Shown: piece by piece, positions 8,306 to 18,092 of the stretch
How the letters are laid out: each line of letters opens with the position of its first letter
How positions within the stretch are numbered: position 1 is the first letter of the stretch
Assembly (NCBI RefSeq): GCF_017355405.1
Contig: NZ_CP061177.1
Coordinates: 1,719,001 to 1,783,000, forward strand
Reading direction: 5' to 3'
Source: Roseomonas haemaphysalidis
Lineage (GTDB): Bacteria; Pseudomonadota; Alphaproteobacteria; Acetobacterales; Acetobacteraceae
Length of the DNA: 64,000 nt
The notes under the pieces: generated by a model
What the model was told of the DNA's origin: nothing
What the model saw: only the letters and a program-made list of their open reading frames with translations
Database searches by the model: none
Program-made: the position numbers and the translations under genes

Positions 8306-10405
8306 TCAGCGCCCTTCCCGCCGCCAGGCGAGGAGGGCGACGCCCAGCACCAGCGGCAGCGCCATCCAGGGCGGCAGCAGCGGCATGGCGGAAATGCCCG
8401 TGACCACGTGGTCCTGGTTGCGCCGCAGGCCCAGCCAGCCATTGGCCGCACCGCCCGCCATGTCCCGCCCGGCGGCCACGCGGCGCAGCTCGGGCACCGC
8501 CGGCGCCGGGCCGTTGCCCAGCCAGCGCACGCCCCCGCCGGTGGCGGACAGCACGGGCGCCAGCTTGGCCGGGTCGGCACGCAGGTCGGCGATTTCCAGC
8601 GGATTGGCGGCGGCGGCGGCGGCAAAGGCGGTGCGGCGGCCGTCCGTCACCTGCCACACGCCGGGCTGGGTGGCCGGCAGGCTGAGCGTCGCATGGCCCC
8701 CGCCGGCGGCCTCGGCGGTGCGTCGGGTGGTGGTGCCGTCCGGCGCGGTGACGGTCAGCTCCGGCGGCGGCCCGGCATCCACGCTGCGGCGGGTGGCGGT
8801 CAGGGTGCCGTTTTCCACGCGCGCCAGCAGGTCTTCTTCCTCCAGCTCCGGCTCCTTCATCAGCCAGTGCGCGGCGCGGCGCAGCAGCTCGGCCTGCGGG
8901 CCGCCGCCATCATGGCCGCGCGACCACAGCCAGATCTGGTCGGACAGGAGCAGCGCCACGCGGCCCTCGCCCACGCGGTCCAGTTGCAGCAGGGGGGCGC
9001 CGTCATCGCTGTCCATCACGGTGGTGCCGTTCAGCACGTCGGCGCGCAGGTGCCGGTACCAGCGGCCCCAGCTGGGCTGCGCCGTGCCGGCGTTGGCGCC
9101 GGCCAGCCCCTGGGTGACGGGGTGGCGCGCGCCGGCCTCCGTCACGCGCGGGCGGAAGGCGCCTTCGGCCAGCCCGCCGGCACCGCTCAGCGGCCGCGCC
9201 GGCAGCACGGCGCCGAGCGGCGTGGTGGCCAGGCTGGTGGGGCCGAGGAATTCCGGCCCGACCGACAGCAGCAGCGCGCCGCCGCCCCGCACGTAGTCGG
9301 CGATGTTGCGCAGGTAGGTAGGCGGCAGGATGCCGCGGTTGCTGAAGCGGTCGAAGACGATGAGGTCGAAGTCGCGCAGCTTCACCTGGAACAGCTCGCG
9401 CACCGGAAAGGCGATCAGCGCCAGCTCGTTGAGCGGCGTCAGGTCATCCTTTTCCGGCGGGCGCAGGATGGTGAAGTGCACGAGGTCCACATTGGGGTCG
9501 GCCTTCAGCAGGCGGCGCCAGGTGCGCTCGCCCGAATGCGGCTCGCCGGACACCAGCAGCACCCGCAGCCGGTCGCGCACGCCGTTGATGGTGACCACGG
9601 CGCGGTTGTTCAGCGCCGACACCTCGCCCGGCCGTTCCTCCACGGCCAGCTCCACCACGGAAGGGCCGCCGCGCTCGATGGGAATGGTGATGCGGTGCTC
9701 GCGCCCGAGGGGCACGGATTCCACGCGGGGCGGGGCGCCGTCACGGCGGATGGTCAGGCGTGCCGCGCCCGTGGCCTGCGCGGCGGGCACGCCGAGGTCC
9801 TCCACCGCCACGCGCAGCTCCACGCTGCGGCCGACAATGCCGAAGCCCGGCGCCTCGATCACGCGGATGCGCCGGTCGGTCTCGCCGGGCGCGCCGGGCA
9901 GGATGGCGTGGAAGGGGGCGTCAAAGGCCGGCGCGGCGGGCACGTCATGCGCCTGCCCGTCGGTCAGCGCCAGGATGCCGGCCAGCCGGGCGCGCGGGAT
10001 GTCGGCCAGCGCGCGGTCGATGGCGGACACCAGCCTCGTGCCCTGGTTGCCGCCTTCCGGCACGTCCAGCGTGCGCAGCTCCAGGTCGGGAAAGCGCGCG
10101 GCGGCGGCTTCCAGCGCGGCGCGGGCCGCGTCCATCTGCGTGCCGCGCGTGCCGATGCGGGCGCTGTCGCTCCGGTCCTGCACCAGCAGCGCGATGTCGG
10201 GGCGCGTTTCGCGGGTTTCCTCCACCAGCCGGGGGTTGGCCAGGGCCAGCAGCAGCAGCGCGAAGGACAGCGCCCGCCACCCCGTGCCGCGCGCCCGCCG
10301 CCACAGCGCGGGCAGCAGCGCCAGCAGGGCCAGCGCGGCCAGGGCCAGCAGCAGCCACAGCGGCAGGATGGGCGAAAGGTCGATGCCCGACAGCGCGCTT
10401 TGCAT
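8306..10405 (-). CDS. Large membrane protein with amidotransferase-like/VWA-like core, last gene of the MoxR operon
   Basis: A 699-residue protein with N-terminal membrane helices (about residues 13-32 and 43-60) and one C-terminal helix (about 675-693). Between them is a large, probably periplasmic region. Its first part has a VWA-like fold trace (DIALLVQDRSDSARIG, later GILALTDGQAHD); the middle (about 285-480) resembles the glutamine-amidotransferase-like region found in proteins beside MoxR genes (LRVLLVSGEPHSGERTWRRLL, DFDLIVFDRF, YVRGGGALLLSVG). I see no certain catalytic triad, so no enzyme is claimed. Its ATG overlaps the stop of the DUF4159 gene (ATGA), which places it last in the moxR-DUF58-DUF4159 operon. 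Confidence 0.8.
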   Translation of the reverse strand: MQSALSGIDLSPILPLWLLLALAALALLALLPALWRRARGTGWRALSFALLLLALANPRLVEETRETRPDIALLVQDRSDSARIGTRGTQMDAARAALEAAAARFPDLELRTLDVPEGGNQGTRLVSAIDRALADIPRARLAGILALTDGQAHDVPAAPAFDAPFHAILPGAPGETDRRIRVIEAPGFGIVGRSVELRVAVEDLGVPAAQATGAARLTIRRDGAPPRVESVPLGREHRITIPIERGGPSVVELAVEERPGEVSALNNRAVVTINGVRDRLRVLLVSGEPHSGERTWRRLLKADPNVDLVHFTILRPPEKDDLTPLNELALIAFPVRELFQVKLRDFDLIVFDRFSNRGILPPTYLRNIADYVRGGGALLLSVGPEFLGPTSLATTPLGAVLPARPLSGAGGLAEGAFRPRVTEAGARHPVTQGLAGANAGTAQPSWGRWYRHLRADVLNGTTVMDSDDGAPLLQLDRVGEGRVALLLSDQIWLWSRGHDGGGPQAELLRRAAHWLMKEPELEEEDLLARVENGTLTATRRSVDAGPPPELTVTAPDGTTTRRTAEAAGGGHATLSLPATQPGVWQVTDGRRTAFAAAAAANPLEIADLRADPAKLAPVLSATGGGVRWLGNGPAPAVPELRRVAAGRDMAGGAANGWLGLRRNQDHVVTGISAMPLLPPWMALPLVLGVALLAWRREGR

Positions 10406-13098
10406 CAGTTGCCGAGCCTTTCCAGGATGGCCGGCACATGCACCTGGTCACCCTTGTAGTTGCCGGTCAGCGCGTACATCACGAGGTTGACGCCGAAGCG
10501 ATAAGCCAGCGTGCGCTGCCGCGCGCCGCCGGGAATGGCGGCGTAGGGGTTGTTGCCGCGCGCATCGATGGCCCAGGCGCCCGCCCAGTCGTGGCCGCCG
10601 ATGATCACGGGGCTGACGCTGTCATTGGCCCGGTCCTCTTCACGCGACACCCAGACCTGCCCGCCCGCGAAGCGCCCCGGCAACTCCTGCAACAGGTAGA
10701 AGGAACGGGTCAGCACGTGTTCCGGCGTGACCGGCATCAGCGGCGGGATGGCCAGGCTGCGGGTGACCCGCTGCAAGGCTTCCCGCGCGCCGGGGGCGAA
10801 GCCCTCGCCCGAGCCTTCGTCGCGCGTGTCGAACAGGATGATGCCGCCGTTGCGCATGAACTCGTTCAGCGCCGCCGCCGCCGCCGGGCCGGGGGGCTGC
10901 GCTTCCGGCAGGATGGCCCAGTAGAGCAGCGGCAGCACGGACAGGTCGTCCTGCCCCGGCCGCACCATCACGGGGTCGCCCAAGGCCGCGGCCGTGCGGC
11001 GGTTGACGTATTCGGACAGGCCGACCAGCCCTTGCCGCACGGCCTCGTCCGCCGCCGGGTCCTCGGTCGCCACGAAGCCGATGCGGGTGACGGTGGGCAG
11101 CGTGTCCGTCTGGGCCCGGGCCTGCAGCGGTGCCGCCAGCAGCAGGGCCAGCACCGCCAGCCTCGCGGGCTTGGCCAGCAGCCCGCGCTGGCCCAGCGAC
11201 AGCAACAGGTCCAGCGCCAGCAACAGCAGCGCCGCGCCCAGCAGCCAGGGACCCAGGTCGCGTTCCGCCGGCACGCCGCCGATCGCCAGCGTGGCGGTGC
11301 CGGCGGGCGGCGCCGCCATGGGCACCGGGGCGGGCAGGCTGGCGGACAGGTTCAGCGCGCGGCGCTCGCCACCCTCGCCGGGCACGCCATACCAGCCGGG
11401 CGGGTGCCGTGGGCCGGGCAGGGTTTCGGCCAGCAGGTTGGCGGGAATGGCGGCGACGCCCCCCGGGGCGGGGCCGAGGCGGCCGAAGCCGTCCATCACT
11501 TCCACCGGCGCCAGCGGTGCCGCGCCTTCCGCCCCCGCCACGCCGGTGGACAGCGCCACCACGCGGCGCAGCATGTCGGGAAACAGCCCGGACAGCGGCA
11601 GGTCGGACCATTCGGCATTGGCCGTGACATGGAACAGCACGATGCGCCCGGCGCCGCGCGTCTCGGCCGTCACCAGCGGCGTGCCGTCGCCCAGCCGGGC
11701 CCAGGAGCGTTCGGACAGGCGCGGGTCGGGCTCGGCCAGCACCTGGGTCTGGATGCGCACCTCCTCCGGCGGCACCAGCCCGGCGAAGGGCGAGGTATCG
11801 GGGAAGGGCGCCATGCGCTGCGGCTGCTCCCAGGACAGCGCGCCGCCCAGCTGCCGCTCGCCCGCGCGCAGCCGCACCGGCAGCAGCGGGTCGGGGTTCT
11901 CGGCCAGGCGCGGGCCGGCAAAGCGCAGCAGCGTGCCGCCGGCCCGCACCCAGCGGTCCAGCGCCTCCTGCTCGCGCCCCGTGGCCACGGGGCGGTCGGC
12001 CAGCACCAGCACGGACAACTGGCGGGACAGCAACTGCTCGATGGAGCCGGAGCGCAGCTCGGCCGTCGGCTCCAGCGCGCGCTGCAGGTAGTACAGGGCG
12101 CCAATCAATGGCGTGTCCGTGCCGGCCTCCGTGGGGCCGATCAGCCCGACCGGGCGGCGGCGGAAGCGCTCGTCCAGCAGCACGCTGGTGCCGGCGCTGT
12201 CCTCGCCGTCGAGATCGAGCCGCACCACCTGGTTGCGGATTTCCAGCGGCAAGGGCAGGGCGACCTCCCCCGCCGTGGCGCCGGCCGGCAGGTCGATCGC
12301 GGCGGATGCCAGGGCACGGCCGTCGCCGGTGCGGGCCAGCACGGTGGCGGAGCCCGCCAGCGCGGCCGGTGTCTGGCGCAGGGCCAGCAACAGCCGGTCC
12401 GGCTCGGCGCGCGGCGGCAGCAGCAGGCGGGTGGGGCGGCCCTCGGCACGGGCCAGGGTCAAGGGGCCGGCGGCGGCCAGGGCCTCGGCCAGCGGGGCGC
12501 TGTCGGCGCCGATGCCGTCCGCCAGCCAGAGCGGCGACAGCGGGCCGGGATTGGCCTGCCGCCACGCCTGGAAGCCGGCCAGCGCGGCGGCGCGGTCAGT
12601 GGCCCAGGGCCTGGGGCGCAGGGCGGCCAGGCGGGTGCGCAACGCTTCCGCCGGCATCACGGCGCTGGGGCGGGGCGGCTCGGTGGCGGCGGCGGTCAGC
12701 AGCAGGGCGGCGCGGCGGCCCTGGCGGGCGGCGCCGTCCAGTGCCGCCTGGGCGGTGGCCATGCGGGCGGGCCAGTCGGCGGCCGAGGCCCAGCCGTCAT
12801 CGACCACCAGCAGCAGTGGGCCTTCCCCGGCCGTGCCCGCTCCCGGCCCCCAGACCGGGCGGGCCAGCCCCAGCACGATCAGCGCCGCCGCCGCCAGCCT
12901 GAGCAGCAGCAGCCACCAGGGCGTGCGGCTGGGCGTCTGCTCCGGGGCCGGCAGGTCGCGCAACAGCCGCACGGCGGGAAAGGGCTGGCGGCGCGGCGCC
13001 GGCGGCGTGACGCGCAGCAGCCACCAGATGGCGGGCAGCAGCGGCAGCGCCAGGAGCAGCCAGGGAACCACGAAGCCGAGCGGGCCGAGTTGCAGCAT
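10405..13098 (-). CDS. BatA-like/DUF4159 membrane protein
   Basis: An 897-residue envelope protein. It starts with the BatA-type N-terminal membrane region (helices about 6-27 and 61-79 around a basic loop) and continues with a long VWA-related middle part (LLLVVDDGWASAADWPAR). Two further hydrophobic segments lie at about 615-660, the second ending in a signal-peptidase-like Ala-rich stretch, and a C-terminal DUF4159 domain follows (about 675-897; TRIGFVATEDPAADEAV, GGIILFDTRDEG, NDSVSPVIIGGHDWAGAWA). This architecture is typical of alphaproteobacterial MoxR loci. Known biochemical function is lacking; a role in an envelope MoxR chaperone assembly is inferred. The gene is 12 bases from the DUF58 gene and overlaps the next gene. 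Confidence 0.88.
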   Translation of the reverse strand: MLQLGPLGFVVPWLLLALPLLPAIWWLLRVTPPAPRRQPFPAVRLLRDLPAPEQTPSRTPWWLLLLRLAAAALIVLGLARPVWGPGAGTAGEGPLLLVVDDGWASAADWPARMATAQAALDGAARQGRRAALLLTAAATEPPRPSAVMPAEALRTRLAALRPRPWATDRAAALAGFQAWRQANPGPLSPLWLADGIGADSAPLAEALAAAGPLTLARAEGRPTRLLLPPRAEPDRLLLALRQTPAALAGSATVLARTGDGRALASAAIDLPAGATAGEVALPLPLEIRNQVVRLDLDGEDSAGTSVLLDERFRRRPVGLIGPTEAGTDTPLIGALYYLQRALEPTAELRSGSIEQLLSRQLSVLVLADRPVATGREQEALDRWVRAGGTLLRFAGPRLAENPDPLLPVRLRAGERQLGGALSWEQPQRMAPFPDTSPFAGLVPPEEVRIQTQVLAEPDPRLSERSWARLGDGTPLVTAETRGAGRIVLFHVTANAEWSDLPLSGLFPDMLRRVVALSTGVAGAEGAAPLAPVEVMDGFGRLGPAPGGVAAIPANLLAETLPGPRHPPGWYGVPGEGGERRALNLSASLPAPVPMAAPPAGTATLAIGGVPAERDLGPWLLGAALLLLALDLLLSLGQRGLLAKPARLAVLALLLAAPLQARAQTDTLPTVTRIGFVATEDPAADEAVRQGLVGLSEYVNRRTAAALGDPVMVRPGQDDLSVLPLLYWAILPEAQPPGPAAAAALNEFMRNGGIILFDTRDEGSGEGFAPGAREALQRVTRSLAIPPLMPVTPEHVLTRSFYLLQELPGRFAGGQVWVSREEDRANDSVSPVIIGGHDWAGAWAIDARGNNPYAAIPGGARQRTLAYRFGVNLVMYALTGNYKGDQVHVPAILERLGN

Positions 13099-13110
13099 GC
13101 GGGGCGCGGC

Positions 13111-13948
13111 CTATGCCGGAGACAGGGATTGCCACAGCGCCAGCAGCGCCCGTTCGGGCGGCGTGTCGGTGCGGTGGGTGGTGAAGCGCCAGCCGGCGGC
13201 GGCGGCGATGGCGGCAAGGCCGGCGCGGTGCGCGGCCAGCCGTTCGGCATAAAGCGCGCGGATGCCCTCGGTGCGCGGCAGCAGCACCGCCTCGTCGCCG
13301 CCCAGGGCTTCAAAGCGGATGCGGCCCTGGTAGGGCAGGGTTTCCTCTGCCGGGTCCAGCACCTGCACCAGCTGGCCGGAGACGCCGCGCGCGGCCAGGG
13401 CCGCGACAACGGCGCGCGTGTCTTCCAGCGGTGCCAGGAAATCGGACAGCAGCACGGCGCGGGCGTGGCGGGGCAGGCTGTCATCGGCGGCGGGGGCGGT
13501 GTGGCGGGACAGTGCCTCGGCCAGCGGCGGCAGCACGCCGCGCCCGGCCCAGGCGCGTCGCTGGCCCAGCAGCCGCACCCGTTCGCCGCCGCGCAGGAGC
13601 AGGGAAGCCAGCGCCAGCAGCAGCAACTCGGCGCGCTCGCCTTTTTCGGGCTGCCCCTTGGCGGAAGCCCAGCGCATGGTCTGGCCGGAGTCGCGCCACA
13701 ACGCCACGCTTTGCGCCGCTTCCCATTCGGTTTCGCGCACGAACAGCCGGTCGGACTTGGCGCTTTGCCGCCAGTCCAGGCGGTTCAGCGCATCGCCGCG
13801 CGCATAAGGGCGGAACTGCCAGAAGGCATCGCCCTGGCCGGCGCGGCGGCGGCCGTGCACGCCTTGCATGACCGTGGCCGCCACCCGCTCGGCCGCCACC
13901 ACCAGCGGCGGCAGCCGGGCGCCTAACGCCTCGGCGCGAAGGGCGGCG

Positions 13949-13956
<8 letters not shown>
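13111..13956 (-). CDS. DUF58 domain protein (MoxR partner)
   Basis: A 281-residue cytosolic protein of the DUF58 family, a VWA-like partner of MoxR ATPases. The diagnostic segment is GRRRAGQGDAFWQFRPY plus ARGDALNRLDWRQSAKSDRLFVRETE (about residues 35-80), followed by a degenerate metal site in SVALWRDSGQTM (a canonical VWA MIDAS would read DxSxS; here only the D and S are recognisable). Its start overlaps the end of moxR by 8 bases, giving the standard moxR-DUF58 coupling. It may act as an adaptor between MoxR and the two large membrane proteins downstream; that is inference from conserved gene order. Confidence 0.9.
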
Positions 13957-14953
<997 letters not shown>

Positions 14954-15097
14954 GCCGGTCGGGCTCCTTATATAGCCTGGATATGGGACGCCGGCCTGTT
15001 TCCGCCAGCCGATCCCGATCCAGGAGCGAGACTTGGAAAGCGTATGACCAGTGGCCGCACGGACAAAGCATTGAATGCGATGCAACAGGAGGACGTG

Positions 15098-15769
15098 ATG
15101 CCCGCCGATTGCTGCCGGCCCCAGGCCACCGACCCTTGCGGCATGCCCGCCGACCGCAAGGCCCTGCCCCTCGCCGGGCTGCGGCCGGGCAAGCGCTCCG
15201 GGCCGCCCGGGCCGCGCCATGACTGCGGCCCGCTCGGCATGCGCATCGCCAAGGACGGGTCCTGGCACTACCGCGGCAGCCCGATCGGCCGGAAGGAGCT
15301 GGTGTGCCTGTTCGCTTCCGTGCTGAAGCGCGAGGCCGATGGCAGCTACTGGCTGGAAACGCCGGTCGAGCGCGGCATGGTCGACGTGGAGGACGTGCCC
15401 TTCGTGGCGGTGGAAGTGTTCTGGGACCAGTGCGCCGGCCGGCAATGCCTGACCTTCCGCACCAACCTGGACGAGATGGTCACCGCCGACCACGACCACC
15501 CCATTCGCGTCGCCATTGATCCCGAAACGCGCGAGCCGCGCCCTTATGTGTCCGTCCGCCCGGGGATCGAGGCGCGCATCAACCGCGCCGTGTTCTATGA
15601 GCTGGTCGCCCTGGCCGAGCCCGAGACGGTGGACGGCCGGGATCTGCTGGGCGTGTGGAGCGAGGGCGTCTTCTTCCCCATCGACGACGCGCCCACCCGC
15701 AAGCCCACCCGCCGCCGGGTGAGCATTCCCCGTGCCGCCGCCGTCGCCGAGCGACCCGCCGCGAAGTGA
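15098..15769 (+). CDS. DUF1285 domain protein
   Basis: A 223-residue cytosolic protein of the DUF1285 family, found in alphaproteobacteria and pseudomonads, usually beside Nudix and cca genes. The typical core runs from about residue 50 (LGMRIAKDGSWHYRGSPIGRKELVCLFASVLKRE, then YWLETPVERGMVDVEDVPFVAVEV) to about 185. The start at 15098 is chosen because of an ideal AGGAGG site 5 bases upstream; an ATG at 15044 would add 18 residues. The N terminus is Cys/Pro-rich. Biochemical function is not established. Its TGA overlaps the GTG start of the Nudix gene. Confidence 0.85.
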   Translation: MPADCCRPQATDPCGMPADRKALPLAGLRPGKRSGPPGPRHDCGPLGMRIAKDGSWHYRGSPIGRKELVCLFASVLKREADGSYWLETPVERGMVDVEDVPFVAVEVFWDQCAGRQCLTFRTNLDEMVTADHDHPIRVAIDPETREPRPYVSVRPGIEARINRAVFYELVALAEPETVDGRDLLGVWSEGVFFPIDDAPTRKPTRRRVSIPRAAAVAERPAAK

Positions 15770-16365
15770 GTCCCGCCACCACGGCATTGTCGGCCGGGGA
15801 CCTCGCTGCCCGGTTGACCGATCCCCTTCGGCTGGCCCGTGCCGACGCCACGGAAACCGAGGGCTGGGACAGCGGCGGACCTTTGCGGGACGCCGCCGTG
15901 CTGGTGCCGCTGGTGCTGCATCCGGAGCCCACCGTACTGCTGACGCTGCGCACCACCAAGCTGTCGTCCCACGCCGGCCAGGTGGCGTTTCCCGGCGGCC
16001 GGATCGAATCCGGCGAAAGCCCGGAACAGGCGGCGCTGCGCGAAAGCTGGGAGGAGGTGGGCCTCGGCCCCGCCTTGCCGCAGGTGCTGGGGCGCTTGCC
16101 GGATCACCTGACCGGCACCGGGTTCCGCATCACCCCCGTGCTGGCGCTGCTGCGCCCGCCGCTGCAGCTGATCCCGGAGCCGGGGGAGGTGGAGCTGATC
16201 TTCGAATACCCGTTGTCCCGCCTGCTGGACCCGGCCTTGCCGCAACAGCAAAAGGCCCGCTTCCGGGGTGCGGAGCGGGCCTTCTGGGTTTGGCCGCATG
16301 AGCGGCACTACGTCTGGGGCGCCACCGCCGCGATCCTGCGCAACTTGGCGCTGGTGCTGCGGTAG
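15766..16365 (+). CDS. Nudix hydrolase, CoA pyrophosphatase type
   Basis: A 199-residue Nudix enzyme of the CoA-diphosphatase (NudL/YeaB) group, which hydrolyses CoA and derivatives to 3',5'-ADP and 4'-phosphopantetheine. The Nudix box (about residues 75-98) reads G-x5-E-x7-RE-x-WEEVG-L, with the metal-binding EE intact. The CoA-type UPF0035 motif is seen in LTLRTTKLSSHAGQVAFPGG just before it. The GTG start at 15766 overlaps the TGA of the DUF1285 gene (GTGA), which fixes the start. Forms an operon with DUF1285 and probably with cca downstream, although a small gene on the opposite strand sits between. Confidence 0.9.
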   Translation: MSPATTALSAGDLAARLTDPLRLARADATETEGWDSGGPLRDAAVLVPLVLHPEPTVLLTLRTTKLSSHAGQVAFPGGRIESGESPEQAALRESWEEVGLGPALPQVLGRLPDHLTGTGFRITPVLALLRPPLQLIPEPGEVELIFEYPLSRLLDPALPQQQKARFRGAERAFWVWPHERHYVWGATAAILRNLALVLR

Positions 16366-16381
16366 CACGCCCCGCCGTGCA

Positions 16382-16621
16382 TCAGAGGATGCGCAGGCGG
16401 CCCAGCACGTAGCCGATGGCGGCGCCGATGAACACGGCGGTCAGCGGCTGCTCGCGCACGCTGTCGGCCAGCTGGCCCAGCGCGTTCTCGGTCTGGCCCT
16501 GCGCCTGGTTGTACATGCCACGCGCCTGGGTGTTGCGGTCGCCGGTCAGGCCACCGACGGCCTCCTGCACGCGCCCGAAGGCGTCGCGGGCGGTGCCGGT
16601 CACGCGGTTTTCGTCAGCCAT
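16382..16621 (-). CDS. Small CsbD-like, membrane-tethered stress protein
   Basis: A 79-residue protein. The N-terminal half (MADENRVTGTARDAFGRVQEAVGGLTGD) resembles CsbD-family stress proteins. The C-terminal half carries a hydrophobic glycine-rich helix (VFIGAAIGYVLGRLRIL, about residues 63-79) like the ribosome-associated ElaB/YqjD (DUF883) anchors. The start at 16621 has AGGAG 10 bases upstream. It lies on the opposite strand inside an otherwise conserved DUF1285-Nudix-cca run, so it is probably a later insertion or an independent transcription unit. A stress-response role is inferred from family only. Confidence 0.78.
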   Translation of the reverse strand: MADENRVTGTARDAFGRVQEAVGGLTGDRNTQARGMYNQAQGQTENALGQLADSVREQPLTAVFIGAAIGYVLGRLRIL

Positions 16622-16740
16622 GGGGGTTCTCCTGTCTCGATGCCGGCGTGCCGCCGGCCTGCCCCCCATCAACGCCGCGATTCCGGATTGGATGCGGGGC
16701 CGATTGCGCTGTTTCTTTCCGCATGCTGCCTTGCGCCGCC

Positions 16741-17934
16741 ATGACCGATCCCACGCCCGATCCCCCTGCATTCCACATCGCGCCGCCTGCCTGGCTGGGC
16801 GAGGGGGCGCCCGCCGCCGTGCTGGCGGCCTTGCCCGGCGCACGGGTGGTGGGCGGCGCGGTGCGCGACCTGCTGGCCGGCCGCGCGGTGCAGGACGTGG
16901 ATGTCGCCGTCGCCCTGCCGCCCGAGCAGGCGGCCGCGCGGCTGCGCGAGGCCGGGCTGAAGGTGTTCGAAACCGGACTGGCGCATGGCACCGTCACCGC
17001 CGTGCTGCTGCACCAGCCGGTGGAGGTCACCAGCCTGCGCCGCGACCTGCTGACCGATGGCCGCCATGCGGAGGTGGCCTGGAGCACCGACTGGCGCGAG
17101 GACGCGGCGCGGCGCGACTTCACCATGAACGCGCTGTCGATGGATGCCACCGGGCAGGTCTGGGATTACTTCGGCGGCCGCGCCGACCTTGCCGCCGGGC
17201 GGGTGCGCTTTGTTGGCGACCCGGCGACGCGCATGGCGGAGGATTACCTCCGCGTGCTGCGCTTTTTCCGCTTCCAGGCGCGCTACGGCCAGGGGGCGCC
17301 GGACCCGGCGGCGCTGGCCGCCATCCGCGCCGCGGTCCCGGGCCTGGCCCGGCTGTCGGCCGAGCGGGTCTGGATGGAACTGAAGCGACTGTTGCAGGCA
17401 CCCGATCCGGTGCCGGCGGTGGCGCTGATGCGCGACACCGGCGTGCTGGCCGCCGCCCTGCCCGAAGCCGCGGCGGACGAGGCGGCATTGCGGCGCCTGC
17501 CCGCCGATGCCGGCCCCCTGGCACGGCTGGCCGCCCTGCTGCATCCCGACACTGATGCCGCGGCGCTGGCCCGGCGCCTGCGTTTCTCGGCACAGGAAGA
17601 CACCGTGCTGCGCCGCCTGCTGGACCCCGCCTTGCGCCCCGAAGCCGGCCTCGACGGCGCCGCCCTGCGCCGTTGGCTGGCCGAGGCCCCCGCCGGACTG
17701 GAAACCGACCTCGCCAACATGGCCGAGGCCGCCGATGGCCAGGACCGCGCCGCGCTGCGGGCGCGCATCGCCGCCACGCCGCGCCCGGTGTTTCCCCTGC
17801 AGGGACGGGACGCGCTGGCCGCCGGCATTCCGCCTGGCCCGGCGGTGGGGCAGGCGCTGGGGCGGGTGCGGCAATGGTGGCTGGACGGCGGATGCGTTGC
17901 CGGCGTGGCGGAATGCCGGGCGCAGTTGCCCTGA
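16741..17934 (+). CDS. cca: CCA tRNA nucleotidyltransferase
   Basis: A 397-residue class II nucleotidyltransferase that adds or repairs the 3' CCA end of tRNAs. The catalytic head shows GGAVRDLLAGRAVQDVDVAV (about residues 36-55) with the paired Asp metal ligands, then RRDFTMNALSMD, RADLAAGRVRFVGDP and the RNA-binding ED-YLRVLRFFRFQARYG motif. The C-terminal half is the divergent helical tRNA-binding region typical of alphaproteobacterial enzymes. The ATG at 16741 gives normal length; upstream in-frame extension has no similarity. At least one tRNA in this window (28481-28563) lacks an encoded CCA, so the enzyme is needed here. Confidence 0.94.
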   Translation: MTDPTPDPPAFHIAPPAWLGEGAPAAVLAALPGARVVGGAVRDLLAGRAVQDVDVAVALPPEQAAARLREAGLKVFETGLAHGTVTAVLLHQPVEVTSLRRDLLTDGRHAEVAWSTDWREDAARRDFTMNALSMDATGQVWDYFGGRADLAAGRVRFVGDPATRMAEDYLRVLRFFRFQARYGQGAPDPAALAAIRAAVPGLARLSAERVWMELKRLLQAPDPVPAVALMRDTGVLAAALPEAAADEAALRRLPADAGPLARLAALLHPDTDAAALARRLRFSAQEDTVLRRLLDPALRPEAGLDGAALRRWLAEAPAGLETDLANMAEAADGQDRAALRARIAATPRPVFPLQGRDALAAGIPPGPAVGQALGRVRQWWLDGGCVAGVAECRAQLP

Positions 17935-17984
17935 GGGTGCGGCAACGAAAGCGCCTGGCCCTCCAGATCTCTCGGGCGCGTATC

Positions 17985-18034
17985 CACCACGCCATTCCGG
18001 GGCGTGAGCACGCCTCCGTGTAACCGGCGTGGTG
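17985..18034. other. Nested stem-loop in the cca-SDR intergenic region
   Basis: Two nested inverted repeats are visible: an outer 9-bp stem CACCACGCC (17985-17993) with GGCGTGGTG (18026-18034), and inside it GGCGTG-AG-CACGCC (18001-18014). There is no U tract on either side, so it is not a classical intrinsic terminator. It could be an mRNA leader structure of the SDR gene or a transcript end for cca. Confidence 0.35.
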
Positions 18035-18092
18035 TGACCATCGTCGGGTCCGGGTGTTCCTTGGCATGAACCCCCGGACAGAAAGCCGATCC

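Noticed and set aside
9760..13926. A 1388-codon open frame on the plus strand across the MoxR-partner genes
   Set aside because: It is antisense to DUF4159, DUF58 and part of the last operon gene, whose products show clear families. Its sequence is Gln/Arg/Pro/Gly-rich, as expected for a GC-rich shadow frame.
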